From: Pseudomonas putida
GTDB taxonomy: Bacteria; Pseudomonadota; Gammaproteobacteria; Pseudomonadales; Pseudomonadaceae
Length of the DNA: 64,000 nt
NCBI RefSeq assembly: GCF_028682635.1
Contig: NZ_JANHLK010000009.1
Coordinates: 124,001 to 188,000 of the forward strand
Reading direction: 5' to 3'
The position numbers and the translations under genes are program-made. Positions 44,382-53,357 of this stretch are shown here, one piece after another; position 1 is the stretch's first letter; every line of letters begins with the position of its first letter. The notes beneath the pieces are model-generated. The model saw only the letters and a program-made list of their open reading frames with translations. It was not told the origin of the DNA and ran no database searches.

Positions 44382-45611
44382 TTAAGAACGTTCCGCCAGC
44401 AGAAGAATGTTGCGCGGTGTGAGCGAGGTTTCGCAGAAGGTGCCGAGGCGAACGGTGTAATCCTGCTCTTGTAGGAATAATGCCCGATCCAGCACCAGCC
44501 AAAGCTCCAGCGGGCGTCGGAAAAGCCCGCGCACAAGCTCTAGATTGCGGACCTGGGCCAGGCGCTGCCAACCGGCGGCTTCGAGTGCGGGCCAATCCTG
44601 GGCGCCGATTGTGGATAACTCCTTGTGATCGGCCAGGTGTTGGCAGTATTCGGCAAAGGGTTTTTCCAGCCAGGCGCTGGCCAGGGATGGGGTCGGCAGG
44701 TACTCGTCAACGCCTCGCAGCTGTCTTTGCAGCAAGTCGAAACCCAGGCGTCGGGCCATCGAGATGTCGCGTTGGCGTCTTACGCGAGCGCCGGCGGTGA
44801 CGGTTTCACTCATCGGCAGCCCCAGATCGTCGAGGGACAGCTGTAGGTCAGAGCGTTCGGCGGCTGAGGACATCGGTGAGTACCGGCCAAGGCTGGTCCG
44901 GTTGTAGCAACAAGGGGCGATGGCGAGTTGCTTGCAACCGGCTGCACTGGCGAGCCGGATCAGTCGCACATGCAAATCGCCGCAGGCGTGCAGAGCGACG
45001 GGTGTGTGCTGATCTTCCAACAGCAACGCCGCATCGGCCGTCAGTACGTCCTGTTCGACATGCAACGCGTGCAGTCGATGCCGCAGGCTGAGGGCCTGAC
45101 CGCTGGTTACCAGCGCCGGATCGTATTCCAGGCAGGTCAGTTGCTGCCCAGTTTGCAGAAGGCGTCGACCCAGGTGTCCCTTGCCCGAGCACCAGTCCAG
45201 CCAGTGCGTGGCGGTATCGTCAAAGTGCAGTCGGCTGGCAAAGGCTTCGATTTGCTGCCACTTGCGCCCCGGCACATCCACATTCAGTCGATGAGCTGGC
45301 GCTTCGAGCGCATAAGCAGGCAATTCATCCACCACACACAGCGCCAGTGACATGGCCGCCAGCGAAGCAAAAGGCTGCGGCGCATCCACAAGGGCAGGGT
45401 GGTTGTGAGCGCCTTCCGCCTCGTCCAGCGACCGCCCGCGTAGCCAGGTGGCCAGTTCGGGGTAGGAGGTTTCCCATGGCAGCTGCAGATGAGTGAACGG
45501 CCGTGGTTTCCACAGCGCCTGATGCGCTGTCAGAAAAGTATCCAGCGCAGTGAAACGGGCGAGCAGTTCCTCGCCCGTCAGCACCTGGGGATCAACGCCC
45601 TTGGCAGGCAT
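44382..45611 (-). CDS. SAM-dependent methyltransferase (Methyltransf_32-like)
   Basis: 409 residues. The SAM-binding motif I is LDWCSGKGHLGRRLL (near residue 145), followed by ALHACGDLHVRLI and APCCYN, a combination typical of the Methyltransf_32 group (relatives of METTL25/GSTCD). The N-terminal ~130 residues are a helical extension. The substrate is unknown; RNA or protein are both possible. It starts 20 nt inside the end of the upstream ABC permease gene, so it is the last gene of the importer operon. Confidence 0.85.
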   Translation of the reverse strand: MPAKGVDPQVLTGEELLARFTALDTFLTAHQALWKPRPFTHLQLPWETSYPELATWLRGRSLDEAEGAHNHPALVDAPQPFASLAAMSLALCVVDELPAYALEAPAHRLNVDVPGRKWQQIEAFASRLHFDDTATHWLDWCSGKGHLGRRLLQTGQQLTCLEYDPALVTSGQALSLRHRLHALHVEQDVLTADAALLLEDQHTPVALHACGDLHVRLIRLASAAGCKQLAIAPCCYNRTSLGRYSPMSSAAERSDLQLSLDDLGLPMSETVTAGARVRRQRDISMARRLGFDLLQRQLRGVDEYLPTPSLASAWLEKPFAEYCQHLADHKELSTIGAQDWPALEAAGWQRLAQVRNLELVRGLFRRPLELWLVLDRALFLQEQDYTVRLGTFCETSLTPRNILLLAERS

Positions 45612-46281
45612 CGACGCGCAACCAGCGCTCCAGCAGCTTGAAGCCGCGTACCAGCACGTAGGCCATCAACAGATAGAACATGCCGGCGGCGAAGAAGATC
45701 TCCACCGGCAGGTAGGTCCGGGCGATGATGGTGCGGGCCATGCCCGTCAGTTCCAGCAGGGTCACGGTGCTGGCCAGGGCGCTGGCCTTGAGCATCAGGA
45801 TCACTTCGTTGCTGTAGGCCGGCAGGCCGATGCGCGCGGCACGGGGCAGCATGATGAAGATCAGCGCCTTGGTTTTGGACATGCCCAGGGCGCGCGCCGC
45901 TTCGATCTCGCCCGGTGGAATCGCCTGGATGGCCCCGCGCAGGATCTCGGCGATGTAGGCCGCGGTGTGCAGGGTCATGGTCGCCGTGGCGCACCAGAAC
46001 GGATCGCGCAAGTAAGGCCACATGGCGCTGGTACGGATCGCGTCGAACTGTGCCAGCCCGTAATAGACCAGGAACAATTGCACCAGCAACGGCGTACCAC
46101 GGAAAAAGAAGATGTAGCCGTAGGGAAACGCCCGCACCCACCACAGGCGCGAGGAACGCGCGATACCCAGGGGAATCGCCAGCAGCAGGCCGGCGATGAC
46201 GGCAATGGCCACCAGTTCCAGGGTCAGGGTTGCGCCCTGAGCCAGTTTCGGCAGCCACTTGATGATGACTTCCCAGTTCAT
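45592..46281 (-). CDS. Amino-acid ABC permease (HisM type)
   Basis: 229 residues with about five membrane helices and the EAA loop (AIPPGEIEAARALGMSK). The ATG at 46281 overlaps the preceding permease stop in ATGA. Pairs with the HisQ-type subunit to form the inner-membrane channel for a basic or polar amino acid. Confidence 0.92.
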   Translation of the reverse strand: MNWEVIIKWLPKLAQGATLTLELVAIAVIAGLLLAIPLGIARSSRLWWVRAFPYGYIFFFRGTPLLVQLFLVYYGLAQFDAIRTSAMWPYLRDPFWCATATMTLHTAAYIAEILRGAIQAIPPGEIEAARALGMSKTKALIFIMLPRAARIGLPAYSNEVILMLKASALASTVTLLELTGMARTIIARTYLPVEIFFAAGMFYLLMAYVLVRGFKLLERWLRVDACQGR

Positions 46282-46973
46282 TGAGTGCTCCTCGCGAAGC
46301 CGCGAGCGGCGCGTTTTTCCAGGAAGTGCATGCCGGTCATGGCCAGGATGGTCAGGCTCAGGTACATGAACGCAGCAACCATATAGAAGGTGAACGGTTG
46401 CTTGGACACGGTCACGCCGATTTGCGCGTGACGCATGATTTCTTCCAGGCCGATCACCGAAACAAGCGCCGTATCTTTCATCAGGATCATGAACAGGTTG
46501 CCCAGGCCGGGCAGGGCGATACGCCACATCTGCGGCATGATCAACTTGGTGAAGATGCGAAATTTCGACAGGCCCAGGGCCACACCGGCTTCACGGTGGC
46601 CTTTGGGGATGGCAAGGATCGCGCCGCGAAACACTTCCGTGGCGTAGGCGCCAAAGCACAGGCCCAGTGCAATCACACCGGCAGCGAAGGCATTGAGCTC
46701 AAGGTCAGGGTTGCCGAAAAACTCGCCCAGGGCGCGCATCAGGTTGACCGTGCCGAAGTAGATCAACAGTACCCAGAGCAGTTCCGGGATGCCGCGAACC
46801 AGTGTCGAATAGGTGCCGCCAAGCCATTGCAACGGCTTGTACGGGGAAGTCTTGGCCAAGGCGCCGAGCAGACCGAGCACCAGCCCCAGGCACAGGGCCG
46901 AGAGTGCCAGTTTCACAGTCATCAGCGCGCCAGCGGCAAGCGCCGGGCCGAATCCGTAGAGGTCGATAATCAT
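46278..46973 (-). CDS. Amino-acid ABC permease (HisQ type)
   Basis: 231 residues, about five membrane helices. The EAA loop is AILAIPKGHREAGVALGLSK. It lies between the binding-protein gene (73 bp upstream) and the HisM-type gene (4-nt overlap). The order ATPase, binding protein, permease, permease is as I recall PA5152-PA5155 of P. aeruginosa. Confidence 0.92.
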   Translation of the reverse strand: MIIDLYGFGPALAAGALMTVKLALSALCLGLVLGLLGALAKTSPYKPLQWLGGTYSTLVRGIPELLWVLLIYFGTVNLMRALGEFFGNPDLELNAFAAGVIALGLCFGAYATEVFRGAILAIPKGHREAGVALGLSKFRIFTKLIMPQMWRIALPGLGNLFMILMKDTALVSVIGLEEIMRHAQIGVTVSKQPFTFYMVAAFMYLSLTILAMTGMHFLEKRAARGFARSTQ

Positions 46974-47045
46974 GGATTTCTTTTCAAATCGCGGCAGGCA
47001 ATACCGTGAACCGGCGCCATCAGGCGCCGGTCAGGCAGGTCAGGA

Positions 47046-47792
47046 TCAATAGATGCTGAACGGGAAGTACTTGTCGTTGATCTTCTTGTAGGTGCCGTCA
47101 GCAACGATTTCTTTCAGTGCGAGGTTCAGCTTCGCGCGGATCGGGTCGTTCTTGCGGACAGCAATACCGATCTTGTCGCTTTCTTCCACCGGGTCGCCTT
47201 TGAACTCGTAGGATTTGCCGGCGTCGCTCTTGAGCCACTCGTAGTTGACGTACTTGTCGGCCAGGATGCCGTCCAGACGACCGGAAGTCAGGTCCAGGTA
47301 AGCGTTTTCCTGGGTGTCGTAGAGTTTGACTTCAACGCCTTCCATGTTGTCTTCCAGCCAGGTACCCGCCAGCGTCGCGCGCTGTGCGCCGATCACTTTG
47401 CCTTTCAGCGAGTCCTTGTCGGTCTTGAAGTCGACGCTTTTAGGCGCGATGAATTGCAGTTTGTTGGAGTAGTACGGGTCGGTGAAGTCCACCGCTTGCT
47501 TGCGCTCGTCGGTGATCGACATCGAAGAGATCAGGAAGTCGAACTTCTTGGCGTTCAGGGCCGGGATGATGCCGTCCCAGTCGGAGGTCACGACGGTGCA
47601 CTCGACTTTCATCTTGGCGCACAGGGCGTCGCCGATTTCCTTGTCGAAGCCGACGACATTGCCGCTGGCATCTTTGTTGTTGAACGGCGGGTAGGCCGCT
47701 TCGATGCCCATCTTCAGGGTTTCAGCCATGGCACCGGCGCTGAACGCCAGGGTAACGGCGGCGGCCAGGAAGACCTTCTTGAAATTCTGCAT
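47046..47792 (-). CDS. Amino-acid ABC binding protein (HisJ/ArgT-like)
   Basis: 248 residues from the ATG at 47792 (MQNFKKVFLAAAVTLAFSAGAMA, a signal peptide cleaved after AMA). Mature protein begins ETLKMGIEAAYPPFNNKDASG, very typical of lysine/arginine/ornithine/histidine binding proteins, with SMSITDERKQAVDFTDPYY. Likely ligand is a basic amino acid; not provable from sequence alone. A longer frame to 47858 is not a real N-terminus. Confidence 0.93.
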   Translation of the reverse strand: MQNFKKVFLAAAVTLAFSAGAMAETLKMGIEAAYPPFNNKDASGNVVGFDKEIGDALCAKMKVECTVVTSDWDGIIPALNAKKFDFLISSMSITDERKQAVDFTDPYYSNKLQFIAPKSVDFKTDKDSLKGKVIGAQRATLAGTWLEDNMEGVEVKLYDTQENAYLDLTSGRLDGILADKYVNYEWLKSDAGKSYEFKGDPVEESDKIGIAVRKNDPIRAKLNLALKEIVADGTYKKINDKYFPFSIY

Positions 47793-47805
47793 GCGGTTAG
47801 CTCCG

Positions 47806-48579
47806 TTAGCGGTTGCTGGACATGAATTGTTTGCAGCGCGCCGAAAGCGGGTTTTCAAATACCTGCTGTGGCGATCCTTGCTCTTCTACCAGGCCCTGGT
47901 GGAGGAACACCACTTCGCTGGAGACCTGACGGGCAAAGCCCATCTCATGGGTGACCAGCAGCATGGTGCGGCCTTCTTCGGCCAGTGCGCGGATGACATT
48001 AAGTACTTCCTGGACCATTTCCGGGTCAAGCGCGGAGGTGGGCTCGTCGAACAGGATGACCTTGGGCTGCATGGCCAGGGTGCGGGCGATAGCCGCGCGC
48101 TGTTGCTGGCCGCCGGACAACTGCGCCGGGTAGGCGTGGCGCTTGTCGGCGATGCCGACCTTGGCCAGCAGGGCTTCGGCGACTTCGATGGCTTCGGCCT
48201 TGCTCTGGCCGAGCACGCGGCGCGGGGCCTCGATGATGTTGTCGAGCACGCTCATGTGCGGCCACAGGTTAAAGTTTTGAAACACAAAACCTATTTCGCT
48301 GCGCAGGCGGTTGATCTGCTTGCCGTCGGCAGCGACCAGTTCGCCGTTCTTCGCGGCCTTGAGCTTGAGTTCTTCGCCGGCCACCAGGATCTGGCCCTGG
48401 TGCGGGTTTTCCAGCAGGTTGATGCAGCGCAGGAACGTGGACTTGCCGGAGCCGGAGGAGCCGAGGATCGAGATCACGTCGCCGTCGCGGGCGGTCAGCG
48501 AGATGCCCTTGAGCACCTCCAGCGAGCCGTAGCGTTTGTGCAAGTTGCGGATTTCAAGCGCGGGCGTGGCCTCAGCCAT
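47806..48579 (-). CDS. Amino-acid ABC ATPase (HisP/ArtP-like)
   Basis: 257 residues. Walker A is GSSGSGKST, the signature is LSGGQQQRAAIAR, Walker B is VILFDEPTSALDP and the switch region is VTHEMGFA. First gene of the importer operon, 13 bp before the binding-protein gene. It contains the extra loop between Walker A and the Q-loop common in HisP-type subunits (KLKAAKNGELVAADGKQ). Confidence 0.94.
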   Translation of the reverse strand: MAEATPALEIRNLHKRYGSLEVLKGISLTARDGDVISILGSSGSGKSTFLRCINLLENPHQGQILVAGEELKLKAAKNGELVAADGKQINRLRSEIGFVFQNFNLWPHMSVLDNIIEAPRRVLGQSKAEAIEVAEALLAKVGIADKRHAYPAQLSGGQQQRAAIARTLAMQPKVILFDEPTSALDPEMVQEVLNVIRALAEEGRTMLLVTHEMGFARQVSSEVVFLHQGLVEEQGSPQQVFENPLSARCKQFMSSNR

Positions 48580-49142
48580 GTGCGTTCCTCATTGTGTATT
48601 CGCTCCTGCTGTTGGTCGCCTTCCTGGCGAGGCGGCCAAGCTAGCATAGCGTTTCAAAGGCAGCCAACAGCGCTACGGGCAGTAAACGGGTGGCATGTGG
48701 CAGGTTGTCGCATCGGCGCAGCAGACTGTCGCCCCATCAACAACCGAACAGCCGTTTGAACCCTGCTTTCAGATAAAAGCGTGGTGGCTGTCGCGTAAAA
48801 AAGGGCGCGATGTTGCCAGCTTTGGCGGGGGGTTGGAAGCGCTAACCGGCCAAAGGTGGCGGATCTGCCCTTTTATTGTGCGTCGAGGGATTTTGGGGTG
48901 TGTTTCCGGTGCGCTGGTTCGTCCATAAAGTGAGTCGCAGGGTAACGTTCTGGCAAAGTGCCATTAATATCAATGGCTTGCGATGACTGTCCGGTCCGGG
49001 CGAAATTCCCGGGTTAGAAGGGTTTGAAACATTTTGGCGCAAATATTGCGTGCAGATTCCGGAACGCCCCGTTTGTTTCTTTTTACAAGAAGGAACACAA
49101 GCGGGATGCACGCATTCGCTTTTCCTTACAAAGGTAGTTTCA
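48580..49142. other. 563-bp divergent intergenic region
   Basis: Lies between the importer ATPase (leftward) and the GabP-like permease (rightward) and must hold both promoters. No convincing coding sequence, terminator or repeat was found; the long size suggests a long regulated leader for the permease. Confidence 0.5.
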
Positions 49143-50534
49143 ATGAGCAGTACCCAAAGCTCTAACGGCCTCGAACAGGGGCTCAAACCGCGGCATGTCA
49201 CCATGCTGTCGATTGCCGGGGTTATCGGTGCCGGCCTGTTCGTTGGCTCGGGCCACGCCATCGCTGCAGCAGGCCCGGCCGTGCTCCTGGCTTACGCGGC
49301 CGCCGGCATGCTGGTGGTGTTGGTGATGCGCATGCTCGGTGAAATGGCTGTCGCCTCGCCGGACACGGGCTCCTTCTCGACATATGCCGATCGCGCGATC
49401 GGTCACTGGGCCGGCTTCACTATCGGCTGGCTGTACTGGTGGTTCTGGGTGCTCGTCATCCCGTTGGAAGCCAACGCTGCCGCCACCATCCTGCATGCCT
49501 GGTTCCCTGGCGTGGACATCTGGGCCTTCGCCCTGGTCATCACCATGCTGCTGACCGTGACCAACCTGTTCAGCGTGAAGAACTACGGCGAGTTCGAGTT
49601 CTGGTTCGCCCTGATCAAGGTTCTGGCGATCATCGGTTTCATTGTGCTCGGCGTCATGGCGATCTTCGGTTTTCTGCCTGGCAGCCAGGTTAGCGGCGTT
49701 TCCCACCTGTTCGATACCCAAGGCTTCCTGCCAAACGGCATGGGCGCGGTGTTGGGTGCCATTTTGACCACCATGTTCTCCTTCATGGGTACCGAGATCG
49801 TGACCATCGCGGCCGCGGAATCGAAGAACCCAGGCAAGCAAATCTCCAAGGCCACCAACTCGGTGATCTGGCGGATCGGCTTGTTCTACCTCGTCTCGAT
49901 CTTCATCGTGGTGGCCCTGGTGCCATGGAACGACCCGGTCCTGGCCAGCCTCGGCTCCTACCAGACCGTGCTTGAGCGCATGGGCATTCCGAACGCCAAG
50001 ATGATTGTCGACATCGTGGTATTGGTCGCCGTGACCAGCTGCCTGAACTCGGCGCTCTACACCTCGTCGCGCATGCTGTTCTCCCTGGGCAAGCGCGGTG
50101 ATGCACCGGCCATGTCAACCCGCACCAACAAGAGCGGCACGCCATACTGGGCAGTCATGCTGTCTACTGGCGCAGCGTTCCTGGCCACGTTCGCCAACTA
50201 CGTGGCTCCGGCTGCAGTGTTCGAATTCCTGCTGGCCAGCTCCGGCGCCATTGCGCTGCTGGTGTACCTGGTGATTGCGATCTCGCAACTGCGCATGCGC
50301 AAGCAGCGCATGGCTCGCGGTGAGAAAATCGTGTTCAGCATGTGGCTGTTCCCGGGCCTGACCTACGCGGTGATCGTGTTCATCGTCGCGGCCCTGACCA
50401 TCATGCTGTTCCAGGAAGCTCACCGCGTGGAGATCCTCGCGACCGGCCTGCTGGCCGTTATGGTCGTCGCTGCCGGCTTGCTGGTAGCGCGTCGTCGCAA
50501 ACTGGAGAAGCGTGGCGCGGTAGTGCTGAGCTGA
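49143..50534 (+). CDS. gabP: GabP-like amino-acid permease (APC family)
   Basis: 463 residues, 12 predicted membrane helices. The first helix carries the amino-acid-transporter signature (SIAGVIGAGLFVGSGHAIAAAGPA), and the region FSFMGTEIVTIAAAESKNPGK is the family's conserved segment. Closest to gamma-aminobutyrate permeases; related amino acids are possible substrates. The ATG at 49143 gives a standard N-terminus. Ends at a very strong palindromic terminator that is duplicated 0.8 kb downstream. Confidence 0.85.
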   Translation: MSSTQSSNGLEQGLKPRHVTMLSIAGVIGAGLFVGSGHAIAAAGPAVLLAYAAAGMLVVLVMRMLGEMAVASPDTGSFSTYADRAIGHWAGFTIGWLYWWFWVLVIPLEANAAATILHAWFPGVDIWAFALVITMLLTVTNLFSVKNYGEFEFWFALIKVLAIIGFIVLGVMAIFGFLPGSQVSGVSHLFDTQGFLPNGMGAVLGAILTTMFSFMGTEIVTIAAAESKNPGKQISKATNSVIWRIGLFYLVSIFIVVALVPWNDPVLASLGSYQTVLERMGIPNAKMIVDIVVLVAVTSCLNSALYTSSRMLFSLGKRGDAPAMSTRTNKSGTPYWAVMLSTGAAFLATFANYVAPAAVFEFLLASSGAIALLVYLVIAISQLRMRKQRMARGEKIVFSMWLFPGLTYAVIVFIVAALTIMLFQEAHRVEILATGLLAVMVVAAGLLVARRRKLEKRGAVVLS

Positions 50535-50551
50535 TTCGTACCGCGTAATGC

Positions 50552-50599
50552 AAAACGGCCGCTGTCAGTGATGACAAGCGGCCGTTTTTGTTTGTGTCG
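50552..50599. repeat. Terminator repeat, left copy (gabP terminator)
   Basis: AAAACGGCCGCTGTCA, loop GTGA, TGACAAGCGGCCGTTTTT: a near-perfect stem of about 16 bp that works as a terminator in both directions. It matches 51365-51412 at 46 of 48 positions. Confidence 0.93.
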
Positions 50600-50611
50600 A
50601 TTGCTTTGTGT

Positions 50612-51019
50612 TCATTTGGCATGAACCCAGTCTTCTACGCGTAACCCCGAAACGCGCTCAAACTCCCGCAAGTTGTTGGTGACCACGATAAACCCGCGCG
50701 AGCGTGCGTGCCCGGCAATCATCTGGTCGTACGGACCTATGGGTTTGCCGGCCTTTGCAAGTTCGGATCGAATCATTCCATTGTGTGCTGCTGCTTCCTT
50801 GTCGAAGGGAAGGACTTCAAGTCGGGCGGCGAATCCCTCGATGACCGCCAGGTTTCTTTCGGGGGCTGCCGATTTTTCCGCGCCGTAAATCAGCTCCATC
50901 AACGTGACCGCACTGATGCACAGTTGGCCGTGATGACGGTTGAAGGCCTCCCGTACCATTTGTGGCTTGTTCTTGATGGTGAAGATGCAAATGTTGGTAT
51001 CGAGCATGTACTTGATCAT
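50612..51019 (-). CDS. vapC: VapC PIN-domain toxin
   Basis: 135 residues of the PIN fold: acidic residues at Asp7 (YMLDTNICIF), Glu in LMELIYGAEKS and Asp in GPYDQMIAGHA, followed by FIVVTNNLREFERV. VapC toxins are Mg-dependent RNases that often cut initiator tRNA or rRNA. Its ATG overlaps the vapB stop (TGATG), so translation is coupled. Part of a cassette bracketed by terminator repeats. Confidence 0.94.
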   Translation of the reverse strand: MIKYMLDTNICIFTIKNKPQMVREAFNRHHGQLCISAVTLMELIYGAEKSAAPERNLAVIEGFAARLEVLPFDKEAAAHNGMIRSELAKAGKPIGPYDQMIAGHARSRGFIVVTNNLREFERVSGLRVEDWVHAK

Positions 51020-51249
51020 CAGAACGAATCACGCTCCTGATCGGCGGGTTGCTCGCGATCGGCCATGAAGTCTGCCGTAATGCTTTCGCCATCGAACCAA
51101 CTGTCCCAGGTTTCACCAGCGGGCGTGATGATGCGGCTTCGACCGACGGCGACGACGTCGACTCGTTTCACGTCGTTCGGCATGGCTACAGCTTTCGGCA
51201 GGCGAACCGCCTGGCTTCGATTGCTCATGAAAAGAGTTGTCTGTTCCAT
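51019..51249 (-). CDS. vapB: VapB antitoxin
   Basis: 76 residues from the ATG at 51249, preceded by AGGAGG. An AbrB/SpoVT-type N-terminal DNA-binding domain (TTLFMSNRSQAVRLPKAVAMP) is followed by a C-terminal toxin-binding tail (SWFDGESITADFMADREQP). It represses its own promoter at 51288-51315 together with VapC. Confidence 0.93.
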   Translation of the reverse strand: MEQTTLFMSNRSQAVRLPKAVAMPNDVKRVDVVAVGRSRIITPAGETWDSWFDGESITADFMADREQPADQERDSF

Positions 51250-51287
51250 CTGGGCCTCCTGCGCTTTTGCTGGCGCAATAAGTCCAA

Positions 51288-51315
51288 AGGATAGGTTTTG
51301 TTTTGGATATGTCAA
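51288..51315 (-). promoter_or_regulatory. vapBC promoter
   Basis: On the minus strand: TTGACA (51310-51315), a 16-bp spacer and TATCCT (51288-51293), about 40 bp before vapB. Confidence 0.7.
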
Positions 51316-51364
51316 TGGGATATACGTTGTGGCTGACGGAAGGAGTGCGCTCGATTCAGGACCA

Positions 51365-51412
51365 AAAACGGCCGCTGTCAGTGATGACAGGCGGCCGTTT
51401 TTGTTTGAGTCG
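51365..51412. repeat. Terminator repeat, right copy
   Basis: Same 48-bp hairpin as 50552-50599 (two mismatches), in the same orientation. It lies just beyond the 3' end of the leftward 51.9-kb gene, which it can terminate. Confidence 0.93.
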
Positions 51413-51418
51413 TAACCT

Positions 51419-51871
51419 TTACTCGGCTTTTTCTTCCGGCGCTTCCAGCGACTCGCGGTAGACATCCAGTGCAGCGCTGAAATCGGTGATGAACTGTGGC
51501 TCGCTCAACCATGCCTGGGCGGTCTCGCGGTCCATGCCGTCGGCCCACATGCGGTAGTCGATCAGCATGTCGGCGGCCAGGTGGGTGGCGGCCATGCCTT
51601 CGTCGTCGGCGTTTTCCATGTCCAGCAGTTCTGGATGGTCGATGATGATAAAGGCCAGGTTCGTCAGCAACACCGAGAGCATTTCGCTGCGGCTGACGGC
51701 TTCCGCGTCGCGCATTTTGCTGAACATCGCCAGGGTGTATTCCGGGATCGGCTCGGCGAGGTGGCCAAGGTCATCGTCCAGCGCGGCGGGTTTGCGGCCG
51801 TGGATGTTGATCTGCTTGGCTTTGGCTTTTGCGCGCTTGGCGCGTTTCTGTTGCTTGTTCAGGGAGGCCAT
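51419..51871 (-). CDS. Uncharacterised protein, paralogue A
   Basis: 150 residues. It begins with a strongly basic segment (MASLNKQQKRAKRAKAKAKQ) followed by an acidic, helical body (for example LDMENADDEGMAATHLAADML). It is clearly related to the next gene in its start, its central SxxxMxxxL helix and its C-terminal helical repeat. The basic head suggests nucleic-acid or ribosome contact, but no function is known to me. Six bp separate the two genes. Confidence 0.75.
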   Translation of the reverse strand: MASLNKQQKRAKRAKAKAKQINIHGRKPAALDDDLGHLAEPIPEYTLAMFSKMRDAEAVSRSEMLSVLLTNLAFIIIDHPELLDMENADDEGMAATHLAADMLIDYRMWADGMDRETAQAWLSEPQFITDFSAALDVYRESLEAPEEKAE

Positions 51872-51877
51872 GGGAAC

Positions 51878-52294
51878 TCAGTTCGGTTTCTGTTGGGTTT
51901 GCGCAGCAATGGCGTCGGACGCCGCCACGTAGTCAGCCTGGAAGGCTGGGGATTCGATCCACGCCAAAGCGCCGGCTTCGTCGGTTTCGGTGGACCATTG
52001 GCGATATTCGATCAGCGCGGCGAGGATGAAGTCCATCGCGCCTTCTTCACCTTCCTGCTCGTACACCAGCTCCAGCAGCGGGTCTTCGAGGAAAGCCGTG
52101 CACATGGCCTGCTGGCTGAGCTTCTCGGCGTCGATCATTTTCTTGAACAGTTCGGTCAGGTCCACCGACTCGAAGTCGATGCGATCGTCGTTCGGGTCCA
52201 GCTCGACCGGCGCAGCAGCTCGCTGGGTGCGGTTCTGCTTGGCCTTGGCCTTGGCGCGGGAGGCGCGTTTATGTTGCTTGTTGGCGGAGGCCAT
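51878..52294 (-). CDS. Uncharacterised protein, paralogue B
   Basis: 138 residues, the same plan as its neighbour: a basic head (MASANKQHKRASRAKAKAKQ), then LTELFKKMIDAEKLSQQAM and an acidic helical region (YEQEGEEGAMDFILAALIEYRQW). First of the two-gene tandem. Function unknown; conserved among Pseudomonas as far as I can recall. Confidence 0.75.
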   Translation of the reverse strand: MASANKQHKRASRAKAKAKQNRTQRAAAPVELDPNDDRIDFESVDLTELFKKMIDAEKLSQQAMCTAFLEDPLLELVYEQEGEEGAMDFILAALIEYRQWSTETDEAGALAWIESPAFQADYVAASDAIAAQTQQKPN

Positions 52295-52332
52295 GGGCGT
52301 CGTTCCGTAATTCGATTAAAAGGGCAGGTGAC

Positions 52333-53295
52333 TCAGCGGCGAGGCACTGTCCGCCCGGGTGTGTCGGGGGCCAGCTCGCCGTTTTGCAGCCAGGACAGTG
52401 CAATGGGCCATAGTGTGGCTTGGTATGCGCTGCGAAAAAAGGCGAAATGACCAACTTCCTGCTCGCCGATGTCTTGGGGGGTAATGCGCAGGTGAGTGTT
52501 GGTGCTGGCGGTGAAGTAGCCGAGCAGGCGTTCGATGGCCGGGATTGTGCCGTAGGGATCGTCGCTGAGGCTGATCGCCAGGTTTTTCGCGGTGACGGCA
52601 GCGAAGTGTCTGACATGAATGTCCTGGCCGCTGGGACGCTTCTCGTAACGCGCGGTGGGCGTGCTCCAGTCGCGCACTACACCGGCTGGCGTGTCTTCCA
52701 GCCAGCCGAGGCGTTTGCCGGGAAAGTAGCCGCAGAGCATCGTCACCAGCGGCATCACCACATGCCACTTGCCAAACATCCGCCAGCGATGAGCGGGTTC
52801 ATAGTCGCGCCAGTAAGCGAATTGCGCGCCGACCGTCACCAGGCGACGGATTAGCTGTCCGGACGCTCCCAGCCCCGCTGCACAGCCACCAAAGCTGTGA
52901 CCGACCACATCGATCGGCTGACCTGGAAACTCACGCTGTGCGCGCTTGAGCATCGCCTCGAAGTCCAGGGCCCCCCAGTCGGACCAGGACGCCTTCAGTC
53001 CTTTCATCGATGCGGGCCGTGATTCGCCGATGCCGCGGTAGTCGTAGGTGATGACATCGAAGCCGTTGGCAAACAGGTAATCGGCGAAGCGCGAGTAGTG
53101 TCGGCAGCGCACCGATGTGGCGGCGTTGATGATGACGACTGCCCGGGAAGCGTCCGGCTCCGCATGCCGCCAGGTGAAGCCGCCAAGGACGAAACCGTCG
53201 GCGGCGGGTTGCTTGAACGGTTCGCCCGAAGCGCCAGTCGTTAGCGGCAGCTCGATTTGAGTGGGGGCGAGGGATGCCATGTCCTGCACATTCAT
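52333..53295 (-). CDS. Alpha/beta hydrolase
   Basis: About 320 residues from the ATG at 53295 (MNVQDMASLAPTQ). The nucleophile elbow is GHSFGG (near residue 120), with the oxyanion strand INAATSVRCRHYS near residue 60, the segment TYDYRGIGESRPAS and a C-terminal His in EVGHFAFFRS. Probably an esterase, lipase or thioesterase-like hydrolase of cytosolic type; the substrate is not readable. Confidence 0.85.
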   Translation of the reverse strand: MNVQDMASLAPTQIELPLTTGASGEPFKQPAADGFVLGGFTWRHAEPDASRAVVIINAATSVRCRHYSRFADYLFANGFDVITYDYRGIGESRPASMKGLKASWSDWGALDFEAMLKRAQREFPGQPIDVVGHSFGGCAAGLGASGQLIRRLVTVGAQFAYWRDYEPAHRWRMFGKWHVVMPLVTMLCGYFPGKRLGWLEDTPAGVVRDWSTPTARYEKRPSGQDIHVRHFAAVTAKNLAISLSDDPYGTIPAIERLLGYFTASTNTHLRITPQDIGEQEVGHFAFFRSAYQATLWPIALSWLQNGELAPDTPGRTVPRR

Positions 53296-53357
53296 TGGCG
53301 TCGGACCTTTGCGGGTAGCTGACAACAATAGTCTTCACGCCGCGTATGAACAATCCA

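Noticed and set aside
48580..49142. Sigma-54 promoter before the GabP-like gene
   Set aside because: TGGCA-like words occur but none has the required GG-10-GC spacing.
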